In this document: positions 55,620 through 64,000 of the stretch, one piece after another
Layout: each line of letters starts with the position of its first letter
How positions within the stretch are numbered: position 1 is the stretch's first letter
Origin: Chloroflexota bacterium
GTDB taxonomy: Bacteria; Chloroflexota; Limnocylindria; Limnocylindrales; CSP1-4
Assembly: GCA_021789435.1 (NCBI GenBank)
Contig: JAJYJO010000003.1
Span: 1-64,000, forward strand
Reading direction: 5' to 3'
Length of the DNA stretch: 64,000 nucleotides
Made by a program: the position numbers and the translations under genes
The notes under the pieces: generated by a model
What the model was told of the DNA's origin: nothing
Databases searched by the model: none
What the model saw: only the letters and a program-made list of their open reading frames with translations

Positions 55620-56519
55620 CTAGACCCCGAGGGGCTCCGGGACGGGGGCGTGGCGGAGGGTCTCGTAGAGCTCGAGGGCCTGGCGCGGCGGCAGGCCCTC
55701 GTGGACGGCCTTCCGGACCGCGGCGAGCATGGCCCCGGGCGCGTCGCTCTGGAAGATGTTGCGGCCCATGTCCACGCCCGCGGCGCCCTCCTGGACCGCC
55801 CGGTGAGCCATCTCGAGCGCCTCGAGCTCCGGCAGCTTCTTGCCGCCGGCCATCACGATCGGGACCGGGCAGGAGGCGGTGACCGTCTCGAAGTCCTCAT
55901 CGCAGTAGTAGGTCTTGACCACCTGGGCGCCGAGCTCGGCGATGATCCGGCAGGCCAGGCGCAGGTACTTGGCGTCCCGTGTCAGCTCCCGGCCGACCGC
56001 GGTCACCCCGAGGACCGGCAGGCCGTAGCGCAGCCCGGCGTCGACGAGGCGGGTCATGTTGTGGACGGTCTTGGTCTCCATGGGGCCGCCGACGAAGACC
56101 TGGACGCCGACGCCGCAGGCGCCGAGGCGCAGGGCGTCCTCGACGTCGAGGGCGATCTCCTCGTCGGAGAGTTCCTTGAGGATCGAAGGGCCGCCGGACG
56201 CCCGCAGGAAGAAGGGGACGCGGCTCGCCGGGGGCACGACCGAGCGCAGGATGCCCCGGGTCAGGAAGAGCGCGTCGACCTGCGGCACGAGCGGCAGGAT
56301 GCTGACGTCGACTCGCTCGAGACCGGTCGTCGGACCCTGGAAGTAGCCGTGGTCGATGGCCAGCATGACCGTCCGCCCCGAGGCCGGGTCGAAGACCCGG
56401 GCGAGGCGGTTCTGCATCCCCCAGTCGTAGGCGCCTGAGCCCTTCAGGAAGAAGGCCTCGCGGCGCTGGGGGACGCCCTCGTAGAACTGCTTGAGTTCGC
56501 TGCTGTCGGCTTCCGGCAT
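55620..56519 (-). CDS. lsrF: LsrF-like aldolase/thiolase (DhnA-type class I aldolase)
   Basis: 299 residues closely following E. coli LsrF, which transfers the acetyl group of 3-hydroxy-2,4-pentanedione-5-phosphate to CoA in autoinducer-2 breakdown. Matching stretches are [47 protein letters not shown], and Lys202 in [10 protein letters not shown] (Schiff-base Lys). [21 protein letters not shown] and [17 protein letters not shown] also match. The match is family-level from memory of the sequence, so a related substrate is possible. ATG at 56517-56519, downstream of lsrK-like and upstream of rpe-like genes. Confidence 0.88.
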   Translation of the reverse strand: MPEADSSELKQFYEGVPQRREAFFLKGSGAYDWGMQNRLARVFDPASGRTVMLAIDHGYFQGPTTGLERVDVSILPLVPQVDALFLTRGILRSVVPPASRVPFFLRASGGPSILKELSDEEIALDVEDALRLGACGVGVQVFVGGPMETKTVHNMTRLVDAGLRYGLPVLGVTAVGRELTRDAKYLRLACRIIAELGAQVVKTYYCDEDFETVTASCPVPIVMAGGKKLPELEALEMAHRAVQEGAAGVDMGRNIFQSDAPGAMLAAVRKAVHEGLPPRQALELYETLRHAPVPEPLGV

Positions 56520-56589
56520 CGGGTTCCTCCCGGCTGATGGTCCCCTGGCTGGGCGATGGATGACGCGGCGAGCGGTCGGTCGGGCCGGC

Positions 56590-58155
56590 TCAGGCGCCGG
56601 CGGGCCACCAGAGCGGCCGGACGAGGCCACTCTCGGTGATGGCGAGGAGGCGCAGGTAGACCTCCCGCCAGCGTTCGTAGAGCTGTGCGTAGGCGGCGTG
56701 CGTGGTGGAATCCGGCTCGTAGGTCTTCTCGAAGCGGGCGACGCGTTCGGCCAGGCCTGCCAGGTCGTCGTGGAGGCCGGCCCCGACCGCCGCGCAGAGG
56801 GCTGCCCCGAGGGCCGTCGATTCCCTGACGACCGGCACTTTGACCCGGACCCCGAGGACGTCCGCGACGATCTGCGGCCAGAGCCGGCCCTTGGAGCCCC
56901 CACCGGTGAAGACGATCTCCTCGACTGGCTGGCCGGTCAGGCTCTCGATGATGCGGAGATGCCCCAGCGAGGCGTAGGCGGCGCTCTCCTCGACGGCACG
57001 GATGCATTCCCGCCGCCCGGAACGGGCCGGGTTCTCGATGTTGAAGCCGATGAAGGCGGGCGACGACTGGACCCAGCGCTTGGCATCCATCACGTTTGAG
57101 AAGACCGGCACGATGCCGTTGGCGCCGGGGGCCACGGCGGCCGCCTCCTCCTCCATGACCACGAACGGGTCCACGTCACGCCGGGCGGCCTCTGCCTTCT
57201 CGAAGTCGCAGAAGGCATCGCGGAACCAGCGCATCGTGAGCCCGCCGTAGAAGGCGATCCCTTCGGCCATCCACTGGCCCGGCAGGACGTGGCAGAGCGT
57301 GCGCAGACGCGCCTCCGGATCGATCAGCGGGCGATCCACCACCACGGTCGTCTGCCAGAAGCTGCCCCCGACGAGGGTGACCTCGCCGGGGCGAGTCCGG
57401 CCGATGCCGAGCAGCCCGAGCTGGGTGTCGGCGCCACCGACGACGACCGGCGTCCCCTCGGAAAGGCCGGTCTCGGCGGCCGCACGGGCGGTCAGGGGCC
57501 CGAGCACCGTGCCCGGATCGCGGACCGTCGGGAAGACGTCGGGCGAGAGCCCGCACAGCTCGATGATCTGCGGCGACCACGTCGCGCGGGCCAGGTCGAA
57601 CATCCCCGAGCTTGCGCCCACCGAGGGATCGGTCCCATACACCCCGGTCAGCTTCGTGAGGACCCAGTCGCTGAGCATGCCGGCGTGGGCCACGCGGGCG
57701 AAGAGTTCCGCCTCGTGGCGCTGGATCCAGAGCAGGCGGGCCGGGGAAGTGATCGAGACCCAGTCGCCCCCCTTGTCGTAGATCCGCCGGGCGGCCCCGG
57801 AGCGGACCAGCTCGGTCGCCTCCTCCGCCGCCCGCGAGTCGACGTTCGGGCAGGCCCAGAGCTCCCGGCCGTCGGCGTCGTACAGGACGATCCCCTCGCG
57901 CATGCTGGTGCTGCTGACCGCGGCGATCGCGGAGCCGGACAGGCCGCTCTCGGCGAGCGCCTCGCGGGTGCAGGCGCAGATGAGCTGCCAGTTGCCCGCC
58001 GTGTCGAAGACCTGCGAGCCCGGCACCCCCGGGAGCGCGGCGTGCGACCACTCTCGCTGGGCCATCGCCACCTGGTTGCCGTCGCCATCGAAGACCAGGG
58101 CGCGGCAGCTCCCGGTCCCCAGATCCACCGCCATCACGTACTGGCGCTCAGGCAT
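56590..58155 (-). CDS. lsrK: LsrK-like FGGY-family kinase (autoinducer-2 kinase-like)
   Basis: 521 residues. ATP-binding [10 protein letters not shown] at 11-20, Asp243 in VGGADTQLG as likely catalytic base, and [20 protein letters not shown] and [10 protein letters not shown] near 82-110. [16 protein letters not shown] and [21 protein letters not shown] also follow E. coli LsrK closely. LsrK phosphorylates the linear form of autoinducer-2, trapping it and creating the LsrR inducer. The ATG lies 2 nt before the dehydrogenase stop codon region, overlapping its end by 8 nt, so the two are coupled. Other FGGY substrates cannot be excluded. Confidence 0.88.
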   Translation of the reverse strand: MPERQYVMAVDLGTGSCRALVFDGDGNQVAMAQREWSHAALPGVPGSQVFDTAGNWQLICACTREALAESGLSGSAIAAVSSTSMREGIVLYDADGRELWACPNVDSRAAEEATELVRSGAARRIYDKGGDWVSITSPARLLWIQRHEAELFARVAHAGMLSDWVLTKLTGVYGTDPSVGASSGMFDLARATWSPQIIELCGLSPDVFPTVRDPGTVLGPLTARAAAETGLSEGTPVVVGGADTQLGLLGIGRTRPGEVTLVGGSFWQTTVVVDRPLIDPEARLRTLCHVLPGQWMAEGIAFYGGLTMRWFRDAFCDFEKAEAARRDVDPFVVMEEEAAAVAPGANGIVPVFSNVMDAKRWVQSSPAFIGFNIENPARSGRRECIRAVEESAAYASLGHLRIIESLTGQPVEEIVFTGGGSKGRLWPQIVADVLGVRVKVPVVRESTALGAALCAAVGAGLHDDLAGLAERVARFEKTYEPDSTTHAAYAQLYERWREVYLRLLAITESGLVRPLWWPAGA

Positions 58156-59227
58156 GGGCGGCCACCTTCTCCAGCGTGGCCCGGTTGGCCACGTTCAGGA
58201 GCGGCTCGCCGGTGGCCAGCCGCTCGATCTCCGCGGCGGCCATCTCCCCGCCGTGGGCCAGGGTCTCCTGGGTGGCGCCGCCGATGTGGGTGGCGAGGAC
58301 CACGTTGGGGGAATCGAGGAGGCGATGGCGCCGTCCGAGCTCGGGTGGCTTGCTCAGATCGGGCGCCTTCACGACGTCGAAGGCGGCTCCCGCCAGGTGC
58401 CCGGAGCGGAGGGCCTCGTGGACGGCGTCCTCGTCGAGGAGCGTGTCGCGGGCCGTGTTGATCACGAACGCGCCGTCCTTCATCCGGGCGACCTGCTCCC
58501 GGCCGATCATCCCCCGGTTGTCGGCCGTGGCTCGGGCGTGGAGGGAGACGAAGTCGGCAGCCTCGAGGAGGTCGTTCAGGTCCGTCGGCTCCGCGCCGAC
58601 CTCCCGGATGCGGGCTGGGTCGACGAACGGGTCGTGGGCCAGGACCCGCATGCCGAGGGCTCGTGCCACGACGGCGACCCGCCGGCCGATCTGGCCGAAC
58701 CCGACCAGCCCAAGGACGTGGCCTTCCAGGTCGTGACCCAGCCACTTCGCACCCTCGTAGTTGTCCCGACCAAGCTCGCCCCCGCCCTCGAGATACCGCA
58801 TCACCTCCGGCAGCCGGCGGGCGAGCATGACCATGAAGGCGATCGTCAGCTCGACCACGGCCTGGGCGTTCTTGCCGGGGGTGACGACGACGGGGATGCC
58901 GCGCTCCGTGGCGGCTTCCATGTCGACGTTGACCGGGCCGCCGCGGGCGACGCAGATCAGGCGCAGCTCTGGGGCGGCGTCGATTACCTCGCGGGTCACC
59001 GGCGCGCCCTGGACCACGAGCACCTCCGTCCGATCGAGACGGTCGATCACCTGGCGCGGGCTGCCAAGGAACTCGCGGATTCGCTGCTCCGACGGCGTCG
59101 TCGGGCGGAAGTCGGGCTCGTCGTCGACGTCGAAGCAGGTGACGTCATGTCGGTCGCAAAGCCGCTCGATCGCCGGGCCGAGCGCCCGCCAGGGGCAGAA
59201 AGAGTCACCGGCCACCAGGATCTTCAT
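58148..59227 (-). CDS. D-isomer-specific 2-hydroxyacid dehydrogenase
   Basis: 359 residues. Rossmann motif GLVGFGQIGRRVAVVARALG in the centre. Substrate and catalytic residues include ARGGPVNVD (Arg), the Glu within AVVELTIAFMVM, INTARDTLLDEDAV and the His region ATHIGGATQETL. Same family as phosphoglycerate and hydroxypyruvate dehydrogenases. Heads the dehydrogenase-lsrK-lsrF-rpe-manA unit behind regulon box copy 2. Likely reduces or oxidises a short hydroxy acid produced by the pathway; no equivalent exists in the E. coli lsr operon. Confidence 0.85.
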   Translation of the reverse strand: MKILVAGDSFCPWRALGPAIERLCDRHDVTCFDVDDEPDFRPTTPSEQRIREFLGSPRQVIDRLDRTEVLVVQGAPVTREVIDAAPELRLICVARGGPVNVDMEAATERGIPVVVTPGKNAQAVVELTIAFMVMLARRLPEVMRYLEGGGELGRDNYEGAKWLGHDLEGHVLGLVGFGQIGRRVAVVARALGMRVLAHDPFVDPARIREVGAEPTDLNDLLEAADFVSLHARATADNRGMIGREQVARMKDGAFVINTARDTLLDEDAVHEALRSGHLAGAAFDVVKAPDLSKPPELGRRHRLLDSPNVVLATHIGGATQETLAHGGEMAAAEIERLATGEPLLNVANRATLEKVAAHA

Positions 59228-59281
59228 CGTTCGGCCCCCTGCGCATCATGATTCGGGGCACTGACGCCCGCCGGAGGCGCC

Positions 59282-59317
59282 CGGAAAGATTGTGCCAGTC
59301 ACGTCAAGGTCGTGCCG
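59282..59317 (-). promoter_or_regulatory. Regulon box copy 2 (before dehydrogenase-lsrK-lsrF unit)
   Basis: Read on the minus strand it gives CGGCAC, a gap, TTGAC, two variable bases and GACTGGCACAATCTTTCCG, identical to copy 1 across the 19-bp core. It ends 54 nt upstream of the dehydrogenase start and is oriented with transcription, as copy 1 is with the VOC gene. Confidence 0.7.
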
Positions 59318-59351
59318 CGGCGCGGGGCACCGGCGCGACCGATGGCCCGGG

Positions 59352-60140
59352 TCACAGCTCCGCGTTGACGATGAAGCCCGCGTCGGTCAGCAGGGTCGCG
59401 CAGGTGACATAACTGGCGTCGTCGCTCAGCAGGAAGGCGATGGCGCCCGCCATCTCCTCCGGCTCGCCCGGCCGATGGATCGCGATCCGGTCGATGTAGT
59501 ACTTCCACACCTCGGGTGCGGCGTCGAACATGGGGGCGCTCATGTTGGTCTTGATCCAGCCCGGCTCGACGGCATTCACCCGGATCCCATGGGCGCCGAC
59601 AACGGAGCCGAGGGCCTTAGCCCACATCGAGATGCCGCCCTTCGTCGCGCAGTAGGCCGTCTGGTATGGCGCGCCGACGTGGGCCGAGATCGAACTGACG
59701 CAGACGATCGCGCCGCCATTGCCGAAGGCCTTCATCTGCTTGGCGGCCTCGGTCGTGACGACCCACGTGCCGCGCAGGTTCGTCTCGCAGATCGCATTGA
59801 AGTCCTCGAGCGTCGCCTCGTCCCAGGCCAGGAACGGGTTGATCGCGGCGTTCGAGACGACGTAGTCGAAGCGGCCGCCGCGCTTGGCGACCTCCTGGAC
59901 CATCTCGACGACCTGCTGCGGGTTCCGCATGTCGGCGACGACCGGGAAGCCCTGGCCGCCGGCCTCCTTGATCCGCCGCAGCGTCTCGGTCGGGTCGCCG
60001 GTCGGCTTCTGATTGACCCCGACGAGGGCACCCTCTGCGGCCAGGCGGACCGCGATCGCCTGGCCGATGCCGTTGGTGGCACCGGTGACGAGGGCGACCT
60101 TCCCCTCGAATCGCTTGCCGGTGATCGGAGTGGCTGCCAT
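59352..60140 (-). CDS. Short-chain dehydrogenase/reductase
   Basis: 262 residues. TGATNGIG cofactor motif, VSNAAINPF, Ser and Tyr-x-x-x-Lys in SSISAHVGAPY and YCATKGG, and the C-terminal GAIAFLLSDDASYVT. ATG at 60138-60140 preceded by AGGAGG. Second gene of a two-SDR unit (33 nt after the other) whose upstream region holds regulon box copy 3. Probably NAD(P)-dependent oxidation of a sugar-alcohol or hydroxyketone. Confidence 0.88.
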   Translation of the reverse strand: MAATPITGKRFEGKVALVTGATNGIGQAIAVRLAAEGALVGVNQKPTGDPTETLRRIKEAGGQGFPVVADMRNPQQVVEMVQEVAKRGGRFDYVVSNAAINPFLAWDEATLEDFNAICETNLRGTWVVTTEAAKQMKAFGNGGAIVCVSSISAHVGAPYQTAYCATKGGISMWAKALGSVVGAHGIRVNAVEPGWIKTNMSAPMFDAAPEVWKYYIDRIAIHRPGEPEEMAGAIAFLLSDDASYVTCATLLTDAGFIVNAEL

Positions 60141-60173
60141 GCCGGTCCTCCTTCTCCGGCCCACCGGGCCGGG

Positions 60174-60932
60174 TCAGTGCATCCCGCGGCCGCCCGCCAC
60201 GATGAGCAGCTCGCCGGTGATGAAGTCGGCGTCCGCGGAGGCGAGGAAGAGGGCCGCGGCGGCGATGTCGCCGGGTGTGCCCCACCGCCGCAGCGCCGTC
60301 TCGTCGAGGATCCGCTGCTGGGTCTCGGGATCGATCTCCTCCACCATGTCGGTCCGGATCCAGCCCGGGCAGATCGCGTTCACCGTGATCTGGGGCCCGA
60401 ACGCGAGCGCCATGGCCTTGGTCAGGCCGTTCAGACCGGCCTTCGAGACCACGTACTCCGTGAAACGCATCGCCGAGGGGTGGTAGAGACCGGAGTTCGA
60501 GGACACGTTGATGATCCGGCCGGCCCCCTGGCGGATCATCACCGGCGCGACCTCCTTGGAGCAGAGGTAGGCGCCCTTGAGATTGACGTCGATGGTCCGG
60601 TCCCAGTCGCCCTCGGTGGTCTCGAGGACGCCCTTGGCGACCATGACGCCGGCGTTGTTGACGAGGATGTCGACCCGGCCGAAGCGGTCGAGCGCGGCTC
60701 GGACCAGCCGCCGGACCTCGGCGCTCTGCGAGACGTCGGCCTGGACCGCGAGCGCCTCGCCGCCGGCCGCCTCGATCGCCGTGCCGGCGGCAGCCGCCCC
60801 CTCCCCTCCCTGGATGTAGTTGACGACGACCCGCGCACCTTCGGCGCCGAACCGCTCCGCGATCGCCCGGCCGATCCCCCGCGACGCACCGGTGACGATC
60901 GCGACCTTGCCTGCCAGACGCTGCTCGGTCAT
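60174..60932 (-). CDS. Short-chain dehydrogenase/reductase (FabG-like)
   Basis: 252 residues. TGASRGIGRAIAERFGAEG at the N-terminus, NNAGVMVAKG, catalytic YVVSKAG and C-terminal FLASADADFITGELLIVAGG. FabG-like in sequence, but the location in a sugar-type catabolic region far from fabD/fabF argues for a catabolic role. ATG at 60930-60932 with GGGAGG upstream; the open frame further upstream lacks a start signal. Confidence 0.88.
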   Translation of the reverse strand: MTEQRLAGKVAIVTGASRGIGRAIAERFGAEGARVVVNYIQGGEGAAAAGTAIEAAGGEALAVQADVSQSAEVRRLVRAALDRFGRVDILVNNAGVMVAKGVLETTEGDWDRTIDVNLKGAYLCSKEVAPVMIRQGAGRIINVSSNSGLYHPSAMRFTEYVVSKAGLNGLTKAMALAFGPQITVNAICPGWIRTDMVEEIDPETQQRILDETALRRWGTPGDIAAAALFLASADADFITGELLIVAGGRGMH

Positions 60933-61051
60933 GCCGTGCCCTCCCAACCCGCAACGGACTCCGACGTGCTCGGGCGCCGACCGCCCTGTCCCTTCCGGCG
61001 CCACCTGCGCCGCGATTCTATGGCGGCGGGCGGGCGACCGCAGGCCGGGTG

Positions 61052-61087
61052 TGGCAATACCTTGAGCGGTGGCGCACGATCCTTCCG
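61052..61087 (+). promoter_or_regulatory. Regulon box copy 3 (upstream of the two-SDR unit)
   Basis: A diverged copy: TGGCA at the left end, TTGA at the same spacing, then GCAC, ATC and TTCCG in register with copies 1 and 2; 24 of 36 positions match each. It lies on the plus strand in the 210-nt gap upstream of the SDR start at 60932, so it is reversed relative to transcription, unlike copies 1 and 2. Less certain than the other two. Confidence 0.45.
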
Positions 61088-61142
61088 CGTCTCCCCTCAG
61101 GGCGCTCGCCTGCCGCCTCGGCCGGGCCGTGGTCGGAGTCGG

Positions 61143-62381
61143 TCAGTCCGGGAAGGCTTCCGGCCCGCGCTCCGCGAGCTCAAGCGCCTCAGCCGGGGCC
61201 TCGATCCGCTCCGGCGGCAGCCAGCTGAAGGGGTAGCGCGGGTCCTCCAGGGCGGTCGCCTGCCGGGTCAGCCGGAGCGGCCGGAACGTGTCGACCATCA
61301 CCGCCAGTTCCTCGGTCGCCTCCTTGCCGATCGAGGCCTCGGCCGTCCCGGGATGGGGCCCGTGGGGGATGCCGGCCGGGTGGACCGTCAGCGATGCGAC
61401 CTCGACCCCCCGCCGGCTCATGAAGTTGCCGGCGACGTAGTAGATGACCTCGTCCGAGTTGATGTTCGAGTGGTTGTAGGGCGCGGGGATGGCGAGCGGG
61501 TGGTAGTCGAACTTGCGGGGGACGAAGGAGCAGACGACGAAGTTGTGGCCCTGGAACGTCTGGTGGACCGGCGGCGGCTGGTGGACGCGGCCGGTGATCG
61601 GCTGGAAGTCGCCGATGTTGAAGGCGAACGGCCAGAGGTAGCCGTCCCAGCCGACCAGGTCGAACGGGTGATGGCGGTAGTGGTAGGCGGTCAGGCGGCC
61701 GCCTGCCTTGACCAGGATCGTGAAATTACCCTCGTCGCTCTGGGGCGACGATTCCTCCGGCGGCCGGAGGTCGCGCTGGGAGTAGGGGCTGTGCTCGAGC
61801 AGCTGGCCGTAGTCGTTGCGATAGCGGCGCGGCGGCTCGATCTCCGACGGCGTCTCCAGCCAGAGCATCCGCTGTGGGCTGTCGGGATCGGGCTCCAGGC
61901 GCCAGGTTGTCCCTATCGGCAGGACCAGGTAGTCGCCCGGCCCGTAGGCCAGTGGCCCGAAGACCGTCCGGCAGACACCCCGCCCCTGGTGGACGAACAG
62001 GAGCTCGTCCGCCTCCCCGTTGCGATAGAAGGTGCCGAGCGGCGGCGGCCCGGCCGGTCGCACCACGCCCATGGTGACGTCGGCGTTGAAGAGCAGCGGC
62101 ACGCGACCGGTCACGACGTCGCCACGCGGGTCGAGGCCACCCGTCTTCAGCAGGCGATGCCGATGCGGGCCCTCCTCCACAGCCGGGTCCGCCTCCACGA
62201 TCACGCGACCCGCGGCCTCGATGGCGTGGGTGCGGGTCGGCGGCACCAGGTGGTAGAGGAGCGAGCTGCGGCCGGCGAAACCCTCGACGCCGAACAGCTC
62301 CTCGGCCCGGAGGGTGCCGGCCGAGTCGCGGAGCTGGGTGTGGCGCTGGCGGGGAACCTCACCCCGGCGAACGTAGTACAT
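61143..62381 (-). CDS. hmgA: Homogentisate 1,2-dioxygenase
   Basis: 412 residues. Opens the homogentisate ring to maleylacetoacetate using Fe2+. Family stretches: YHYRHHPFDLVGWDGYLWP, FNIGDFQPITGRVHQPPPVHQTF, and the iron-ligand region PYNHSNINSDEVIYYVAGNF (His, Glu) with HPAGIPHGPHPG (His). Start MYYVRRGEVP with AGGAGG upstream. Last of the hpd-fah-hmgA tyrosine degradation genes; a maleylacetoacetate isomerase is not in the window. Confidence 0.93.
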   Translation of the reverse strand: MYYVRRGEVPRQRHTQLRDSAGTLRAEELFGVEGFAGRSSLLYHLVPPTRTHAIEAAGRVIVEADPAVEEGPHRHRLLKTGGLDPRGDVVTGRVPLLFNADVTMGVVRPAGPPPLGTFYRNGEADELLFVHQGRGVCRTVFGPLAYGPGDYLVLPIGTTWRLEPDPDSPQRMLWLETPSEIEPPRRYRNDYGQLLEHSPYSQRDLRPPEESSPQSDEGNFTILVKAGGRLTAYHYRHHPFDLVGWDGYLWPFAFNIGDFQPITGRVHQPPPVHQTFQGHNFVVCSFVPRKFDYHPLAIPAPYNHSNINSDEVIYYVAGNFMSRRGVEVASLTVHPAGIPHGPHPGTAEASIGKEATEELAVMVDTFRPLRLTRQATALEDPRYPFSWLPPERIEAPAEALELAERGPEAFPD

Positions 62382-62432
62382 GGTGCCTCCTGCGGCTTCA
62401 GCCGGCGGGCCGCGGGCGACCCCGCCGCGCAC

Positions 62433-63470
62433 TCACGAGGATGGCCGCCGGACGATCGGCGAGCGAAGCTCGCCGAGCCGCTCGATCGCCAGGACGACCT
62501 CATCGCCGGGCTCGAGATAGCGACCGAGCGTCGCCTCGCGCATCTCCAGCAGGCAGCCGGTGCCGACCGTCCCACTGCCGACCAGCTCGCCCGGGCGGAG
62601 CGTGACATCGGCCGAGGCTCGGGCGAGCATCTGGCCGAAGCTGAAGTGCGCGTCGGCCCAGCAGCCCCGGCTCGTCTCCCGGCCGTTGACCGAGGCGGTC
62701 ATGCCCAGGTCGTAGCCGCTGGCCCCCGGGCGGCGAACGTCGGCCAGCTCGTCGGGCGTGACCAGCCACGGACCGAGCGAGGTGGCGAAGTCCTTGCCCT
62801 TGGCCGGCCCCAGGCGGGCCGTCGTCTCATCCCGCTGCAGGTCGCGAGCGGACCAGTCGTTCAGGATCGTGAAGCCGCCGATTGCCTGCTCGGCCGTCGC
62901 GGCGTCCAGGTCACGGGCGGGGGTGTCCACCAGGCCCGCCACTTCCAGCTCGTAGTCCAGCTCGGAGGAGCCGGCGGGAGCCCAGACCGGCTCACCGGGC
63001 CCGCGCAACTCCGAGACGTTGCTGAAGTAGAAGACCGGCAAGCGGTACCAGGCTTCGGGTATCTCCCCGCCGCGGCGGGCCCAGGCCGTCGCAACGTGCC
63101 GCTCGAAGGCGTAGAAGTCCCGCAGGCTGGGTGGGGCGAGCACCGGCCGGCCGAAGACGAGCCCGGCCGCATCGAGCAGGAGGTCCGAGTCCTGCGGGTC
63201 CCCGGCACGCCCGGGATCGGCGACGAAGGGCCCCACCACAGCCCCGAGGGCCGCCACGCGGAGACCCCGGGCCAGGACGTCGTCGAGCGTCGTGATCGGC
63301 CGGCGGAAGAGGGCCGCGCTGTGGGCCAGCCGCGGGTCGTCCGCCGCCAGGTGGCGGCGGGCCGGCTCCAGGTCGAGCCAGCAGGTGGTGCCGCCGCCGC
63401 TGAGGGCGGCCGCCATGCGCCAGGGGGTGCCGGCAGGCGCGTGCCGCTCGCGCACGTGGGCGAGCCTCAT
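62433..63470 (-). CDS. Fumarylacetoacetate hydrolase family protein
   Basis: 345 residues with the FAH domain: YELEVAGLV, GGFTILNDWSARDLQRDE, AKGKDFATSLGPWLVT, FSFGQMLARASADVTL and GSGTVGTGCLLE, which include the metal-binding acidic residues and the catalytic region. Between hpd and hmgA it most likely cleaves fumarylacetoacetate to fumarate and acetoacetate, or the maleyl form directly. 51 nt before hmgA. Confidence 0.88.
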   Translation of the reverse strand: MRLAHVRERHAPAGTPWRMAAALSGGGTTCWLDLEPARRHLAADDPRLAHSAALFRRPITTLDDVLARGLRVAALGAVVGPFVADPGRAGDPQDSDLLLDAAGLVFGRPVLAPPSLRDFYAFERHVATAWARRGGEIPEAWYRLPVFYFSNVSELRGPGEPVWAPAGSSELDYELEVAGLVDTPARDLDAATAEQAIGGFTILNDWSARDLQRDETTARLGPAKGKDFATSLGPWLVTPDELADVRRPGASGYDLGMTASVNGRETSRGCWADAHFSFGQMLARASADVTLRPGELVGSGTVGTGCLLEMREATLGRYLEPGDEVVLAIERLGELRSPIVRRPSS

Positions 63471-63581
63471 GGCCGGGAGCCTGTCGGCCGGGGATGTCGG
63501 CCGATGGGAGCTGGCAGGACGGGGCGGCGGGCACCCCCGGACGCGCTCATTCCATGATGCGCCGGCCGGCCGGCCCTCCTC

Positions 63582-64000
<419 letters not shown>

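Noticed and set aside
59292-63557. 1421-codon open frame on the plus strand across the SDR, hmgA and fah genes
   Set aside because: Long open frames opposite real genes are common at this GC content. The translation is low-complexity (Arg/Gly/Asp/His-rich) with no motif, while the minus strand encodes well-known enzymes with correct starts and ribosome-binding sites.

Overview
A very GC-rich (roughly 70%) bacterial chromosome segment with densely packed genes, many joined by 4-nt ATGA/GTGA overlaps and many starting with GTG or TTG. The gene mix is a complete class I KARI/ilv-leu route, a MarP-like membrane protease, an HdrABC-MvhADG hydrogenase complex, KorABCD and a tyrosine (homogentisate) pathway. 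This fits a deep-branching, high-GC, Gram-positive-like or monoderm-like lineage such as Chloroflexota (Limnocylindria-type). That placement is inference from gene content, because the window has no rRNA or other phylogenetic marker.

Layout. (1) 1-4.3 kb: minus-strand ilvB-ilvN-ilvC-leuA operon behind a leader with a Leu/Val/Ile-rich small ORF and an intrinsic terminator, i.e. a candidate attenuator. (2) 4.5-11.1 kb: feoAB iron uptake, then an MMPL exporter co-transcribed with a winged-helix regulator. (3) 11.3-19.4 kb: leuCD, a MarP-like serine protease, an aminotransferase, ilvD and an M20 peptidase; with region 1 this covers most of valine/isoleucine/leucine synthesis. (4) 19.9-27.5 kb: hdrCBA-mvhDGA, a hydrogenase maturation protease and a cysteine-free HypA-like protein, predicted to form a flavin-based electron-bifurcating, H2-dependent complex. 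(5) 27.6-34.4 kb: ACT-domain protein, a MarR regulator divergent from fabD-fabF-fabF, a hotdog thioesterase, a membrane protein and a TetR regulator. (6) 34.4-39.5 kb: a copper P-type ATPase fused to a cupredoxin-like domain, a small membrane protein, an ECF sigma factor overlapping an MGMT-type DNA repair gene, and a hypothetical gene. (7) 39.7-44.8 kb: korDABC (2-oxoacid:ferredoxin oxidoreductase), then a receiver-like protein and an M24 peptidase, and a divergent PRC-barrel-like gene. (8) 44.8-61 kb: accessory catabolic region. (9) 61.1-64 kb: hpd-fah-hmgA tyrosine degradation, with hpd cut by the window edge.

The most interesting region is 51-61 kb. A SorC/LsrR-type regulator, an LsrK-like FGGY kinase, an LsrF-like aldolase/thiolase, an LsrE/Rpe-like epimerase, a 2-hydroxyacid dehydrogenase, two SDRs, a VOC protein, an AraD-type aldolase and a frame-disrupted mannose-6-phosphate isomerase form three transcription units. 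Each unit head carries a copy of the same roughly 36-bp sequence (52268-52303, 59282-59317, 61052-61087). This looks like one regulon for an autoinducer-2-like phosphorylated C5 dicarbonyl or a related sugar acid. It has no LsrACDB transporter and no LsrG in the window. No tRNA, rRNA, CRISPR, insertion sequence or phage gene was recognised.
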